Positions 33,269-44,433 of a stretch of 64,000 bases of DNA are shown here, piece after piece. Made by a program: the position numbers and the translations under genes. Source of the DNA: Arthrinium phaeospermum (Eukaryota > Ascomycota > Sordariomycetes > Amphisphaeriales > Apiosporaceae). The notes beneath the pieces were generated by a model. The model was given only the letters and a program-made list of their open reading frames with translations. It had not been told where the DNA came from and did not search any database. Position 1 is the first letter of the stretch, and each line of letters starts with the position of its first letter. Location of the stretch: positions 310,001 to 374,000 of the forward strand of contig QYRS01000010.1 of assembly GCA_006503535.1 (NCBI GenBank), in the 5' to 3' direction.

Positions 33269-34986
33269 GACGCGGTCGGTGTCTTACAGGGCCGGATTAT
33301 CTATGATGGAGCATGCTCTCGTAGAGTTGGTTGTAACGTAGGATATTGTAGGCGCGGACGGGTGTAAATTCGCGAGTGGGTAGTAGGGTGGCGTCGTAAA
33401 CCACTTGTAGTATTGGTATAGGTGTTGGAGGAGGTAAAGTCGAAGTGAGTGGGCTGTGTGTCGCAAGTCGATTGTGGTGTTCGTCGGCGTTGTTGGAGAT
33501 GGTAAGCGTGGAGTGGGAGAGCCGGCGTCGCAAAGTAATTGCGATCTCAGCCGGTGGGGTTAGAGGCTAAGTTAATTGAGGGAAGTATGTGAAGATCGAA
33601 TTGGAGGAAAAGTATTGCTGGGGGTCGGGTGTAGCAACAGTAGTGGTAGGGTTAGGTTACTGTTGCTGGACTAATAGACCCAATTGACCCCGCCCTGCCG
33701 TTGGAGCGCTGTAGTGCAACGCCATAAATAATAGGCACTGTCCTAATCTTTGTTGTAATCTTTATTGCAATCTTTATTGCCGTCGTTAGCTACTGTACGA
33801 TGGTTGGGCTTCTTTAGCTTCTCAATAAGCTCTTAGCTTTTATTTTTAATGGGCTGGACGCCCAAGGCTTCTCCGTTCTTCGGTTAGTATCGAACTAGGC
33901 AAACCGGGCTACGCTGCCAACGTATTTAGTCGACATGCGAAGAAAGCCCGCAAAGACACTCTTAACAACCTTTTCTACAAGTGTATCGAGTTTAATATCG
34001 AACACTTAGGCTTTTATTCCGTCTTTTATTAATAAGGCCTTTCTATACGTGCCTCGTGCCTTGCGTTTCCCTTTTGGTTTTATCAATTGCTTAATTTTGG
34101 AGTAGTTTAAAAGATGGTCTACCGTATTAAGGAGTGTCCGCCTATACGTTTTAAATGTATAGAGAATGTTTCCTTAAAACGTATCTATATTTGTATCGGC
34201 AAGAAGTTCCGTACTAAGAATTAAGCCATAAGGAGGGGATCTTAGCTCGTATAATATTAAACCGAGTATATTCAATTAAGCTTGGTAAGAATGAGTCGCC
34301 TTAAGGCGATAGATGTCGGCTATAATTAATATATTAAACGCTTTAAAATAGTTAAGCTTTATAGTTAGAATAAATATACAGTTTTATTTATAGGTATAGG
34401 TAAGGCTATCGACGTACTATCACTCTTTTTTATTATTTTAGATTAAAGTGAAAGATATATTATAAGCGTTAGGAAATAATTTTAATAATACTTTACTTTA
34501 ACGTTGTCTAGTCTAATATATTTTAATATAGGTATCTTATAATTTTTACATTAATATAGCTTTTTAAAGAGATTAGGTATTATCTTTAAATAACTCGCTC
34601 GTATAAAGCGCCCTATATTTATCAAATTTAAAGATTCTCTCGTAGGGGTATTTCTTTACTAAGGATAAGAACAAACTCGCAGGTAGAGCCATAGGTCCCG
34701 CTAAAGAAGCGGCCTTAATATTTAAAGTGACCGATCTTGACATATTTAGAACTTAGTAAGACCCGCTAGTACGTCCTCTCGCGTGCCGCAACATTTCATC
34801 GCTATTAGATAAAGTGGTAAAGGGATCTGGCGACTAATCGAGGTTCGACGGCGCGTTAACTATAGCGCCGAAACCCTTAAAAGATGTATTAAAAAAGGCT
34901 ATATCTTTAATTTTAAAGTTTCTATAAATAATAGTCGCAGTTCTAGTAAAAATGCTATTAAGCGATAAACCACTATTATCTGAAGA
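33269..34986. other. Transition into AT-rich DNA, no gene
   Basis: 33.27-33.6 kb keeps GC and may be the 5' part of the helicase relic. From 33.7 kb to about 34.95 kb the sequence becomes AT-rich and stop-filled, like 21-25 kb. Any kinase domain of the sensor-kinase relic that begins at 35.9 kb would have lain here and is not readable. Confidence 0.5.
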
Positions 34987-35950
34987 CTATGGTGTAATTG
35001 GCGGAGCGGACGCTGTAGAGATGCTGCGAGGAGACATACGTGGGTGAGAAGGAACAGCAGCGTGACGGCTGATGCCTATATTTACCCCTGCATCCTCACC
35101 AGCACCACGCTCTTTAACGTTACAGGTATCCGAAGGGGAGACGCTAAGGTTGATGCCGGATTGGTATGACGCCTTGTCATCGTCGAGCTGGCGGGGTGAG
35201 ACCAACACTGTAGAGTTTAGCCCCTTTTCTTCAGCAGTATTCGATCTGCTAGCGACGTTGCCAGGCATTGAGGGGCTGTCGGTTTGAAAATCGACAAGGG
35301 TCGTGTTCTAATTGCTAATATAGGATGCGACGCTACGCATTATATTCTCGGATCGTTTAAGGGCGATTACGGAGCGCCGCGATTCGAGATGGTTTATGAT
35401 AGTGCGGGTAATATCACGGATTATGGCGTCAATCCCTACGATTTTAGCATCACGATCGGATATAGGCTCAGTATGTATTATACAGTATACACCGATGTTG
35501 ATGCCTCGATAAAACTGGATGGGGGCGGCAGCATAGAATCGAGCTGGCGATCCTGCTAGACAATAAGGCTTTTTGCAAAAGCGGGAGTCGGCTCCTAAAT
35601 CGCTAACTATAGTGACCGGCAGGTTTTGGTCGTTACTAGCAGTGGGTTCGTCGGAAAGCAGTGTCTATTCGTAAACCCTATAGGCTCGGGGGATAGCCGT
35701 CTGGCATAGCCATAGCTCCTCGCCATTCCTATTTGCGTGGGCAAGATTGGGGACAAGAGAAAGATTCGGCGTGGCTTTAGTAACAATATATTGCCATTTC
35801 TTATCAAAGATGGAGATGAGGGAGCGCGAGGTTTCGGTGCGACAAGCCCCTAATTGGGCAAGAGAGGTGAGAACAGGGTCAGGAGAGGTACGCAACTGAG
35901 TACTGGGCAGCGGACGAGCTTGGTCATCGGATTGATAAGAGATGGGCTGC
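34987..35950 (-). pseudogene. GAF-domain N-terminal part of a fungal hybrid sensor histidine kinase (relic)
   Basis: On the minus strand, 35895 downward reads DPVLTSLAQLGACRTETSRS, LISIFDKKWQYIVTKAT, GEELWLCQTAIPRAYRVYE, then a TAG in place of Gln, TLLSDEPTASNDQNLPVTIV, DSRFCKKPYC, and IQFYRGINIGVYCIIH, IIRDITRTIINHLE. This order (AQLGACR, a FD core, ELWLCxxxIPR, DxRFCxxPYC, GxxIGVxC, RDIxxxIxxHLE) is the N-terminal GAF region of fungal hybrid histidine kinases. The tail to 34987 is Ser-rich linker. HisKA, ATPase and receiver domains are absent, and AT-rich DNA follows. At least two in-frame stops are present (about 35665 and 35309). The plus-strand frame at 35284-35559 is its shadow. Confidence 0.75.
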
Positions 35951-37779
35951 CTTTACGTAGTGGCGAAACCGTTATTTCGTGCATGTGCTGGAAGAGACCG
36001 ATGGTGGCAAACGAAGGAGAACGTAGAATTAGAAGTATTACTACAGGCGAGGCCAGGCCAGACCTATGAAGACAATTGCCCCCGACTAGGTAAGGTTGGG
36101 GAAGGTTACGCCCTTACAGAGGTTGGCTATAGGCGTGGCGGTTGCATGCACGCTATGCAGGTTTCTATGAACCTTGATATAGACTTTTTAATATTAGCAA
36201 AGCGCCATTAAGTTAGCCTATGCCCCCCCCCCCCCCCCCCTAATCCGATCTCTCTTCCTTCTTTACACCTTGCGTTTGTATCGTGCGATTGTGCAATTGC
36301 GATTTTAATAAGAACCCGAGTTCTTCCCATTAGTTATGGCATTGCCATCCCTATCCTTACCGCTTTTGTTTTTTCCCCGTCCTTGAAAACCTGAGCAATC
36401 CGTCTAGTAATAGCCCGTGCACGTTCCTTAACAAAACGACATCCACCCTTAAGACAATACTTTATAAGCAGCTCTCATCTCTTACCAACATATATTGTTC
36501 TATACAGATTTGAATTATATATGGGTTACTTACTTCTTTAAAAATGAGTATGCTAGTAACTCGTTAGAGCATCTGCTTTGACCCTGTCCTCACGCCCACC
36601 AGCCAGCAGATCTACGAGAATTTCCTCCAAGAGCTACAGCTATAATATGGAAACGCTTCGCACCCAGTGACCGGCAACCCTACTATGTGGATTGTCGGTT
36701 CCCCGTACACTGAAGATGCTTATCTGTAGTTTGGCTTTGGCAAAGACGCTATTGTCCCGTTTCGGGGCCACCGTTTCGTGCAATTCTTATAGACTTTTAC
36801 CAATCATAGCATTGATCTCGCAATAAGCGAGTGCCTGTGTAGCATTCACTTCTTAGCTAGGAGATTCTTCCCCGATCGGGTTGAATAGTCCCTCCCCTTT
36901 CGACATGGCAACTTATATTTAAATGATAATGCTAAAGCTCTGACCAGGTTACAACCCTTACGCCCAACGCATCCTGTCCCGAAACTTCTGTGGCAGTTGA
37001 CGCTGTAAAGGCGGAGGTAATCCAAGACCTTAACGATGAACAAAGGTTACTTCTTTACCCTGGTTTAGATAGGATGTGAAAGTTGAAATCGCTGCGCAAG
37101 AGGTAGAGCTCTTGGATCTTGTGAAGTTGCTGCATATACGAAAAATCCAAAATTTATATCCTTTTGGCCTTCGACATGTCCTTGCATGTTATCCTGAAAT
37201 CTGGATATCCGGGACAAGCGTTCCACCTGATCAAGTTCTAACTTCGATCAAATTTTTTATTAATAATTTTAAGTTCTACTAGCTATTTCACTTAATATAA
37301 TACGTGAATATGGGCGTTTACGGGCTTTTGAATTACAAGTTTAAAGGCAAGGTAAAAAGACGGAGGCAGTAATTTAGGTAGTTAGAGGAAATAAGTACTA
37401 TACACAATTTATTTAAAGTTAGGCGCTATGCATAAATGAATAGGCGACAGCGCTTTTCCGTTCGGCAAACTTCTTGTACACACGGCCGGATATTGGACAA
37501 TCATTTCCGTATTGTGACGAACCGCCAAAACCGACTGGCTAGGCATATCTTGAGGCAGTGAACTGAGCTATTAAACAGACCATGTGTTGTACTAACTAGG
37601 CCCAGGTTAATATAGGATGACGCGCAGACGGGCCTATGGAACGTAGTGTACATCGAGGAGCCAACTCTAGCCTGGGGAGATAAATACTTAATTTACAGAA
37701 TGAGTTACCGCGGTTTGGAAATCGTTTGGTGGTGCCGACAGTAAGGACATGAACCTGGTTATGGCGAATCTACGGCCCG
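35951..37779. other. Mostly unidentified DNA with one short plus-strand relic
   Basis: At 36570-36830 a plus-strand frame reads FDPVLTPTSQQIYENFLQEL, then a TAG, NPTMWIVGSPYTEDAYL, another TAG, and FGFGKDAIVPFRGHRFVQFL, with the stops where Gln would fit. It is a plausible broken exon of unknown family. The rest holds no identifiable gene; an 89-codon plus-strand frame at 35942-36211 is unconvincing. Confidence 0.4.
36223..36240. repeat. Homopolymer tract C18
   Basis: An uninterrupted run of 18 C on the plus strand, unusual in otherwise TA-rich DNA. The exact length may reflect sequencing error. Confidence 0.85.
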
Positions 37780-38900
37780 TATGCGCTACCTACAACGGGA
37801 CGGCGGAGATCGAATCAAGTCTAGAGTCATCGCGGCCGAGCCGGGCTTGTTATTATTAGAAGAAGAGGCGAACGCGAGCGCGAGGTTCATGCGTGACCGC
37901 TTGGATAGCCTGATCGGGGATGAGGCCGGCTTGAGTTGTAGGTGTTTTCGCTTGCCGGGTTTGCGTTGTGGGTGCTGCTCGAGGTCGTGCTCGGGGTAGA
38001 ACTCCTTCGCGGTTTCGCGGGCTTGCGACGAGTACTTCGGACCTAGGTCGAAATGGCGATCGAGGTTACCGGGGGCGTCGAAGTAGTGGCTATAAACCAG
38101 CTCCTAATGCACCAAGTCTTTGGGCGGCCGACCTGTACCGCGCCAGGCGAGATATTTGATGAAGAAGTCGAGGTTGGGGGCGAAACCGCGCTCCGATATG
38201 CACTTCTGGCAAATGGTAATAGTAATAGCTTAGGGGAGATGAATACGCCCAGCTGCAGCCATTCTTACCTATGGTGGACGAAGAAGCGGCTGAAGGGCTG
38301 GGCGAACTGTACCTAGATAATCTTGAACATAACGGCGTTATTGCCCCACGGGTCCTTTACGTTATTGACGGTGGCCTCGTCGGTGAGCTGCATGGCCTAC
38401 CTGCCCCCCACGGTGACCTCGAATTTGTCGTAGTTGGTGCCGGGCATGGTAAAGGTGATCCAGATTATCTCGCTCTGCTGGCCGATCCATACGAGGCGTT
38501 TAAAGATCTGCAGCACCACATTGGTATTCCAGGGGTGTGCCAGGAGTATGCCGCGGCGGCAGCAGTGATGTAGGTTTAAGTCTAAGTCGGCCTGCCGGGT
38601 GTTGCTGGCGAGCAAGTCGCAGTTTGCCTGGCAATTATTGAAATAATGCATGAGCTGGGGTCGGTTAGTGTAGGACTGTGCGGCGCGGAGGTTTATTACG
38701 CCGAAGCCGGCGAGCCATATGGCCATGCTGACCTCCTTACGGATACGTTAGCAGCAGCTCCTTTAGGAGCCGGAGCGAGGGGCGTGGTCCGGAAGTTCAG
38801 TAGAAGCTACAAACTTGTAGCGGGATTTGGTGAGGGTGTTACGTCTGGGTCTACAGGCTGTCTACTATGGTCAAGGTGCGATTGGTATGGACTGCCTCGA
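37780..38900 (-). pseudogene. Second SNF2-type helicase relic, C-terminal lobe only
   Basis: A minus-strand frame at 38726-38397 reads LNLHHCCRRGILLAHPWNTN, then VLQIFKRLVWIGQQSEIIW (about 38510-38455), which is the SNF2 motif V/VI region. The usual QxxGRxxRxGQ has become QIFKRLVWIGQ, a change explained by G to A and C to T transitions. After a TAG at 38397 the same frame continues AMQLTDEATVNNVKDPWGNN. Farther down another frame gives an extended polar tail (KYSSQARETAKEFYPEHDLE). The ATPase N-lobe is not found upstream. It may be a separate gene or a displaced copy of the 30-33 kb family. Confidence 0.6.
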
Positions 38901-39577
38901 GGGCTAGCCGCGCCATTTACACATCTGCAAAAAGGCAACGATGAGCAGGCTATTACGAAAGGCCATGCATTTTAGTGTGGCCAGGCGGATCGGCGACGGA
39001 TGCAGGTGAGGGTTGACGTTTGTCGCGCGCCGGCTAGCCCACCTTTAGGTTCTGCAGGCATTTCTCTAACTGATCCACGCCCAAGCTGACAGTCTCTTCT
39101 TCCGTGGCCACGGTGGAGAGGCAAGGCTGGTAGTGGTTTTCTGGCTCTTCGTTTCGTCGAGCATAAAGTAATTTAAGAGTGTAGAATCGATTTATGGATA
39201 CATAAAGAAAGGATAAGAAAAGCCAGAATTGGCCCTGTACTTGTAAGGATGGAGGGGTACATGGTGTCAGCACATACCCTTATAGAATATGCCCCTAACG
39301 GCAATTATGAGAGAGTGGAGAGAGAACGCTGGTTTTGTTAGTGACTGTGGCGTGGCACTCGATAGGGTCGATTGGATTTCGTAAATCTGGGAGCAAGAAA
39401 TGGCCTTTTCAGGTTTTTATGCGTGCAGGAATGCCATAAGTGTTTAATTCATTTGATATCTCCCTTCCAATATTTCATTTCTTATAAGACTGCCCAGTTA
39501 GACCCCTAATATTTCCAGCTTTCCTGGCTTTACAATTACTCCTAAGCCCGACTAATACAAGGTCGTATTTTCCCACC
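38901..39577. other. Intergenic, includes an unassigned minus-strand frame
   Basis: A 79-codon minus-strand frame at 39034-39273 ends LSTVATEEETVSLGVDQLEK and could be the last exon of a broken gene; nothing clear lies upstream. The right part should contain the promoter of the 39578 gene. Confidence 0.4.
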
Positions 39578-39949
39578 ATGAGCACCCGAACTCCTAGTCC
39601 CGCCGCTCAGGACGTTCACCTCAGCCCTGGATCTACTTCACCGCCCCACCAATTACAGCCGTATGTATAATACACTGAACTAGGTTAGAAATGCCGAACT
39701 AGAAGACTTGTGCTAATGACAACCCTGTATAGGGTCGAAACTCCCCCGAGCCACCACAACGTCCCAGAACGTCAAGACGCTGGCGATCAACTTTCGGTGA
39801 CCGGCATGGTGAAATTCGATCCGGTTAATATTTCGGCCTGGTCTTTAACCGGCCAGCTAGTGGTCCAGTTCTTTCACGATATTCCGACATACCAGTTTGT
39901 TACAGCGCAGGGTTGGGTTATTCCTGTGCACCCTGGAGCAGATGACTAA
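39578..39949 (+). CDS. Intact two-exon small gene, 99 residues, unknown
   Basis: The start ATG at 39578 has a good context (CCCACCATGA). Exon 1 (39578-39660) encodes MSTRTPSPAAQDVHLSPGS and ends with two bases of a Pro codon. A 72-bp intron has GTATGT, a perfect TGCTAATGAC branch and a TATAG acceptor. Exon 2 (39733-39949) reads VETPPSHHNVPERQDAGDQL, SVTGMVKFDPVNISAW, SLTGQLVVQFFHDIPTYQF and ends VIPVHPGADD. The N-terminus is Pro/Ser-rich and the rest looks like a small beta-rich fold. There is no signal peptide. The family is unknown. All splice signals are intact although relics surround it, so it is either young, single-copy or maintained. Confidence 0.68.
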
Positions 39950-41199
39950 GCTTAACTTGAGGAGACCTTCCTTGCTGCTTAGTCTTTTTAAAGGTGCAAA
40001 TGCTTCGAATTACGTGATTCGGCCGAGGAGCGATACTCGCCAAATCTTACTATAGTATAGGTTCTATATTCGACGCTCCGGGGGTGATAACTAGGCGGAG
40101 TTAAAGATGACGACAAAAATACTATATTAATATAGGAGCCGAGCTGTAGTGGTGCTGGGCTATGATACCCTTCACTTAAGTGGAGGTAGTATTAAAGAGT
40201 ATCTTCACATGATTTATATAATCTATTATATTATGTTTAATAGTAATGTTAATGCGATACTTTTCCTACAATACTTTAATTTACTAGCCTTTTCTTATGA
40301 GAAGTGGAAGGTGCTTATTTCGAATTTTAGTACTTTTAACTTAATCTTTTACTTTATAGTAACCGAGACGAATATAAAGTTATCGGCGTAGAACTATCTC
40401 CGGTTCGACTAAAGAAAAGTGAGTCTTTCGTATAATATATATATCGAATGGTTTAAGATGGTAAGAATAAACCTTATAGCCCCTTCGAATTTTAAAGTCG
40501 TTAACCGGGCCGTTTAATACTGTTTTAAAAAGCGCTAGTGCATCGTTTTAAAATAAACTCTATGACTAGAGGTATGTATTAACGAGGTTATAAAGGGCTT
40601 TAAAATTAAATAAGTAGATAAGAATATATAAAAGAATTTCCGGCCTTATAACTCGGGCGTGATAGAAGTGTGTGTTACGTAAAAGTTAAGTAAGCTATAA
40701 AAGCTATATCTAGCACTTATATAAACCACCTCGATTATTTATAAAAAACTTAGCCAATTATTAGGAATAAGGGTATAAGAGCCATTTTAAACGCACGTAT
40801 AATAGCTAATTTTATAATAAAAAAGGACGATAGGAAATTATATATACTCTATATATGACTGTAATATTCTAGCGCGCAGTGATTGGCCAGGTTCCTAGTA
40901 GAAATAGCGAACTGGGACTTATATATACACTAAATATGGCCTAATATCTCTAGATTGCCACAAATGTATAGGTACATACACACAGTAAGTGGCTGTCTAT
41001 AATTGTAGAAACCCTCTAGATCTAGATTTTATAGCAAAAGGAAATTGGAGGTGCTGCATTGTAGATATTATGTACAAGCCCTGAAGATTTCGTGTGAATT
41101 TTCAGCTTCGCAGTGCAGCACATATACTACACACACACACAATTTATTGACGCCCGGGCGGCGAAGCCGAAAGGGCAACTATCGCTAGTCTACAGTACA
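39950..41199. repeat. AT-rich RIP-like DNA
   Basis: TpA-rich, stop-filled sequence; the 80-codon frame at 40149-40391 is low-complexity. No gene was recognised. An (AC)n run lies near 41132. Confidence 0.6.
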
Positions 41200-41790
41200 T
41201 TCCTGAATCGATTCCTTGTTACCCAAAGCCCTTACATACTCCAGTTTCGGCTCATGTCACTCCTTTTTCGTCAATACTTTCCTGTATGGGATCCCGTGTG
41301 TTAGTAGCGTTCCCTAGCAAGCCAGCTTGAAGGCCCTTCTTCAAGTGTCCAGCATCCTATCCTCGGCAGCTGAAGCGGCGCCTGCTGTGAGGCCCGGGGT
41401 GGTTAGTGTTATGTTAGTGAGAGGACTGGTTTGCGTCCAGTCGGCCTGTCGCTATAGCAAATCGTATGGTGGCTCGAACGGCCTCTATATCAGGAGACCA
41501 GAACCTATGATCCGATGGTGACTTGCCGCCTAGATAAAACGACAAGTTGCTCCTGTGGGTGTCTGTGCACTGAAGCATCTCTGCTCGGTACGCTGTCCAC
41601 CTGCTGCATCGGAAGAGGAAGTGTTCCACCGTTTCTCTCGCTTGTCCGCATTCGCACTGGTCCGTCGGTGCTGCTTCGATTCGATAGAGGTATGCGTTTA
41701 ACCTGGCCATCCCCGTCCGGAGCTGGGCCAGGACGCTGGCTTCTTTCTACGAGAGACCATCGTATACACATACTACAGTTACTAGCGAAA
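41200..41790 (-). mobile_element. 3' end of a Tad-like LINE retrotransposon
   Basis: The minus strand reads EASVLAQLRTGMARLNAYLY, RIEAAPTDQCECGQARETVE, HFLFRCSRWTAYRAEM and ends AVRATIRFAIATGRLD. The CxCx7HxxxxC knuckle (CECGQARETVEHFLFRC), preceded by LAQLRTG-ARLN and followed by IRFAIATGRLD, is the C-terminal end of fungal Tad-clade non-LTR retrotransposon ORF2, after the RNase H domain. The reverse transcriptase and endonuclease are absent. A TAG sits just before EASVL. This is a 5'-truncated relic, as is usual for LINEs. Confidence 0.8.
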
Positions 41791-43318
41791 CCAGCGTCCT
41801 CTCTACACTCTCTTGTAGTTGTTATTTTCGATCCATTTTACAAGGGTAGCTACTAATACTATATATTTATCCATGCTTATAAGTATAGAGCTATTTCTAG
41901 CTTTATTTATTTTACCTTTATATATATAAATCGATAATAATACCTTATATTATTTTATATATTACGAAGCTAAGAGCTAAAAGCTACTGTCAATTTACAT
42001 TCTCTTTAGTAATGCGTCCTTGTCAACGTTCGTAAATAGAGCTTTAGATACAAATCTAGTCAGCGTTGTCTTCGGCGTGCATTTCATTCCCGGTTATTAT
42101 AATATGAGCGAGTGCCCTTGTTAAAATCACTCGTACCTTTTATTTATTCGATCTTCTGGATTTTTCCTTTGGACTATACTTACTGGCGCAAGATGCAGAA
42201 TACCGATAGCACGACCGATAATCCCGTACAGGCCTCCTACTATTATAGCGCAAATGAGGTGCACCTTCTATTATCCTCTATACAGACTGGAGTTCTTACG
42301 CCTCTTTCACATGGCTTAGATCTAGTTGAGCGATGCTACTGCGGCATGTTTGGCGACTGCTGTCTTTTTCCATTGCCTTTAAATCCTTACCGAATGCTCT
42401 ATTAAAACCATTATAAGATGAATAATTTGAATATACTTGGCTCGGTACGATCTGTTGAGGCCGATCCAGCTAGTGCAACGGTGGATAACGTCTATAATAT
42501 AGGGCTCTCGGTTTCCCAGGCTGGCAGCTAACTGACACCTGCCGGATTCGAAGGCCCCTTGGCTGTTCGGCTATAAGTGGCTGCTACAGCACTCTTAAAG
42601 CTGGGTTTCTGACCAATCGTCTCCGCTGGTTCTTTTGCTTCCTTACTAACACCTCTGCCGTTAGAGCAGCCTGCTAACTAACCATGCTTCCTATAAACTT
42701 ACAGAGCACTTCTTATAGCTAAAATGACGACTGGTTATCGTTATAATTATTCGATTCGCAAATGTAAGACTTTTTTGATAGCTAAATCCTATCACCCGAT
42801 TCACCTGGCGTAATTTAAACTTAAACTAGCGATCGATTAACTCGGAGTGTAACGTCTTCTTAATAAGGAACCCTTACATTCACTCCGTTGAATAATGGGA
42901 TTAGAGATATCTATAGACGAAAAATCCGATCGAATTATATTTAATATAACGTCGAATAAAAGGTTACTCTTAGTTGTAAAAGCAAAGCCGAAGACACGGA
43001 GCAAAATATCACACTTTCGCCATAGGAACTTTAGGAATCTAGCCTGCGGTAAAAACTAGAGAATATTATTAAGAAGAAGCTTTTAGCTAATAGATCCTTA
43101 AGTAGAAAATACCCGGATAATTATATTAGTAACTAGTAAGTAAAAACTTAAGAAAAGGTACGGCAATGCATAAATACTTATTGTAGTAACATGTTTTTTT
43201 ATTTAGGCGGAAAGTTACTATTAAACAATAGGTTCTAGATTAATAACTAATAAGTTGGAGTAAGACTTAATTATTTACCAGTTTAATGTATACACATGAT
43301 TCATCTTATTGGCTCTGA
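41791..43318. other. No gene recognised
   Basis: AT-rich to 42.1 kb. A 97-codon plus-strand frame at 42112-42405 (for example NTDSTTDNPVQASYYYSANE and CYCGMFGDCC) may be a relic, but I cannot identify it. The rest is stop-filled. Confidence 0.4.
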
Positions 43319-43930
43319 TCATTTGCTATTATAAACACTGCTGCTAAATAAGGCTTGTAAGCTAAGAACATTTGGAGACGAGGCCGCACTAGCAGTGCGA
43401 AGTAACGATTTAATAACAGGATGATTGTAAAAGCTGGCTTGGTTAAGAGGAGTGAGACCAGAACTGTTTATGGCACTGTGATTGGCGCTAGTCTGCAGAA
43501 GTAGGTCGACGATTTGGGCGTGCCCGTTTGTTGCCGCTAAATGTATCGGTGTCTCGCCATTATTGGTTGGGATATCAATGGAGGCACCATAATGGACTAA
43601 GGGTTTGGCTATTTCTAGCTTGCTATCCCTTGAAGCTAAGTAAAGCGGTGACAGTCTGTCCTTGGCTGCGAAATCTGGGTCTGCACTATATATAAGCAGT
43701 ATCTTGATAATCTTTTTATGTCCTTTAGATGAAGCAGCGTATAGAGCATTACCGAACTGTCCGCCTGGCGCATTCGTCTTAGCTCCTTTGTTGAGCAGCT
43801 TCTGCATAATCTTCTCGTGTCCTCCGTATGAAGTAGCTTAGAGGGTATTGCCTAAGTATCTGCCTTGCGCGTTCACCTCGGCTCCTTTGTTAGGTAGCTA
43901 AACACTTAAGTTCTCGTTATAAGTTGCCTC
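43319..43930 (-). pseudogene. Ankyrin-repeat protein fragment (3' end), broken
   Basis: The minus strand has consecutive ankyrin repeats: LPNKGAEVNAQGRYLGNTL, then a TAG at 43840-43838 followed by ATSYGGHEKIMQKLLNKGAK, TNAPGGQFGNALYAASSKGH, LSPLYLASRDSKLEIAKPLV, GETPIHLAATNGHAQIVDLL and GLTPLNQASFYNHPVIKSLL. About six repeats can be counted, and the open part is 162 codons. The GNALYAASxGGHEK style is typical of C-terminal repeat arrays of fungal NACHT/NLR-like proteins. No NACHT domain was found upstream, so the identity of the parent gene is inference. Confidence 0.75.
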
Positions 43931-44433
43931 GGGGAGTAGGGGGTTCAGCTTTAAGCTACTAAATCCTGCAGAAACCCTACCCTTACCTTTTGTATTACAA
44001 GTCTGGTTTAATACAGGCGGCGCTTACATACCAATGCCGACGACGTGTGGAAATAAGGAGGATAATACACGTAATACTCAATTTATAGTCAGCATCCGGC
44101 ATTGCGATAACTGCCTACAGTTTGCGACAGGCTGTCCAGTCGGTAATAATCATATCGCTATTAAAGGAATAGGCGAAGTAAGTATTATTTATTATTCGTA
44201 ATCCATTATTAATCTGCCTCCTGCTAACCAACTTGAGTAAGTAAGAAATAGGCTCCGAATTGTATAGTTACTATCAGGTCGAACCACGTTTAAGGGTATC
44301 CTAATATGAAGTAAGATATACAGTTACGGGTTTCCGTAAAGCCTAGCCCCATAGCCGCCGTCCGCTATTGCACCATTATTGCCGCGGGGATTGGCTAGCT
44401 CGTATTTCGGCGGCGCAGTCCCAGGCGTTATAG
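43931..44433. other. No gene recognised
   Basis: A damaged region upstream of the ankyrin relic; it could hold more broken exons of the same gene. Nothing is readable. Confidence 0.4.

Noticed and set aside
35072..35559. Two plus-strand open frames that look like an orphan gene
   Set aside because: The minus strand at the same place reads as the GAF region and linker of a sensor histidine kinase, which explains the open frames.
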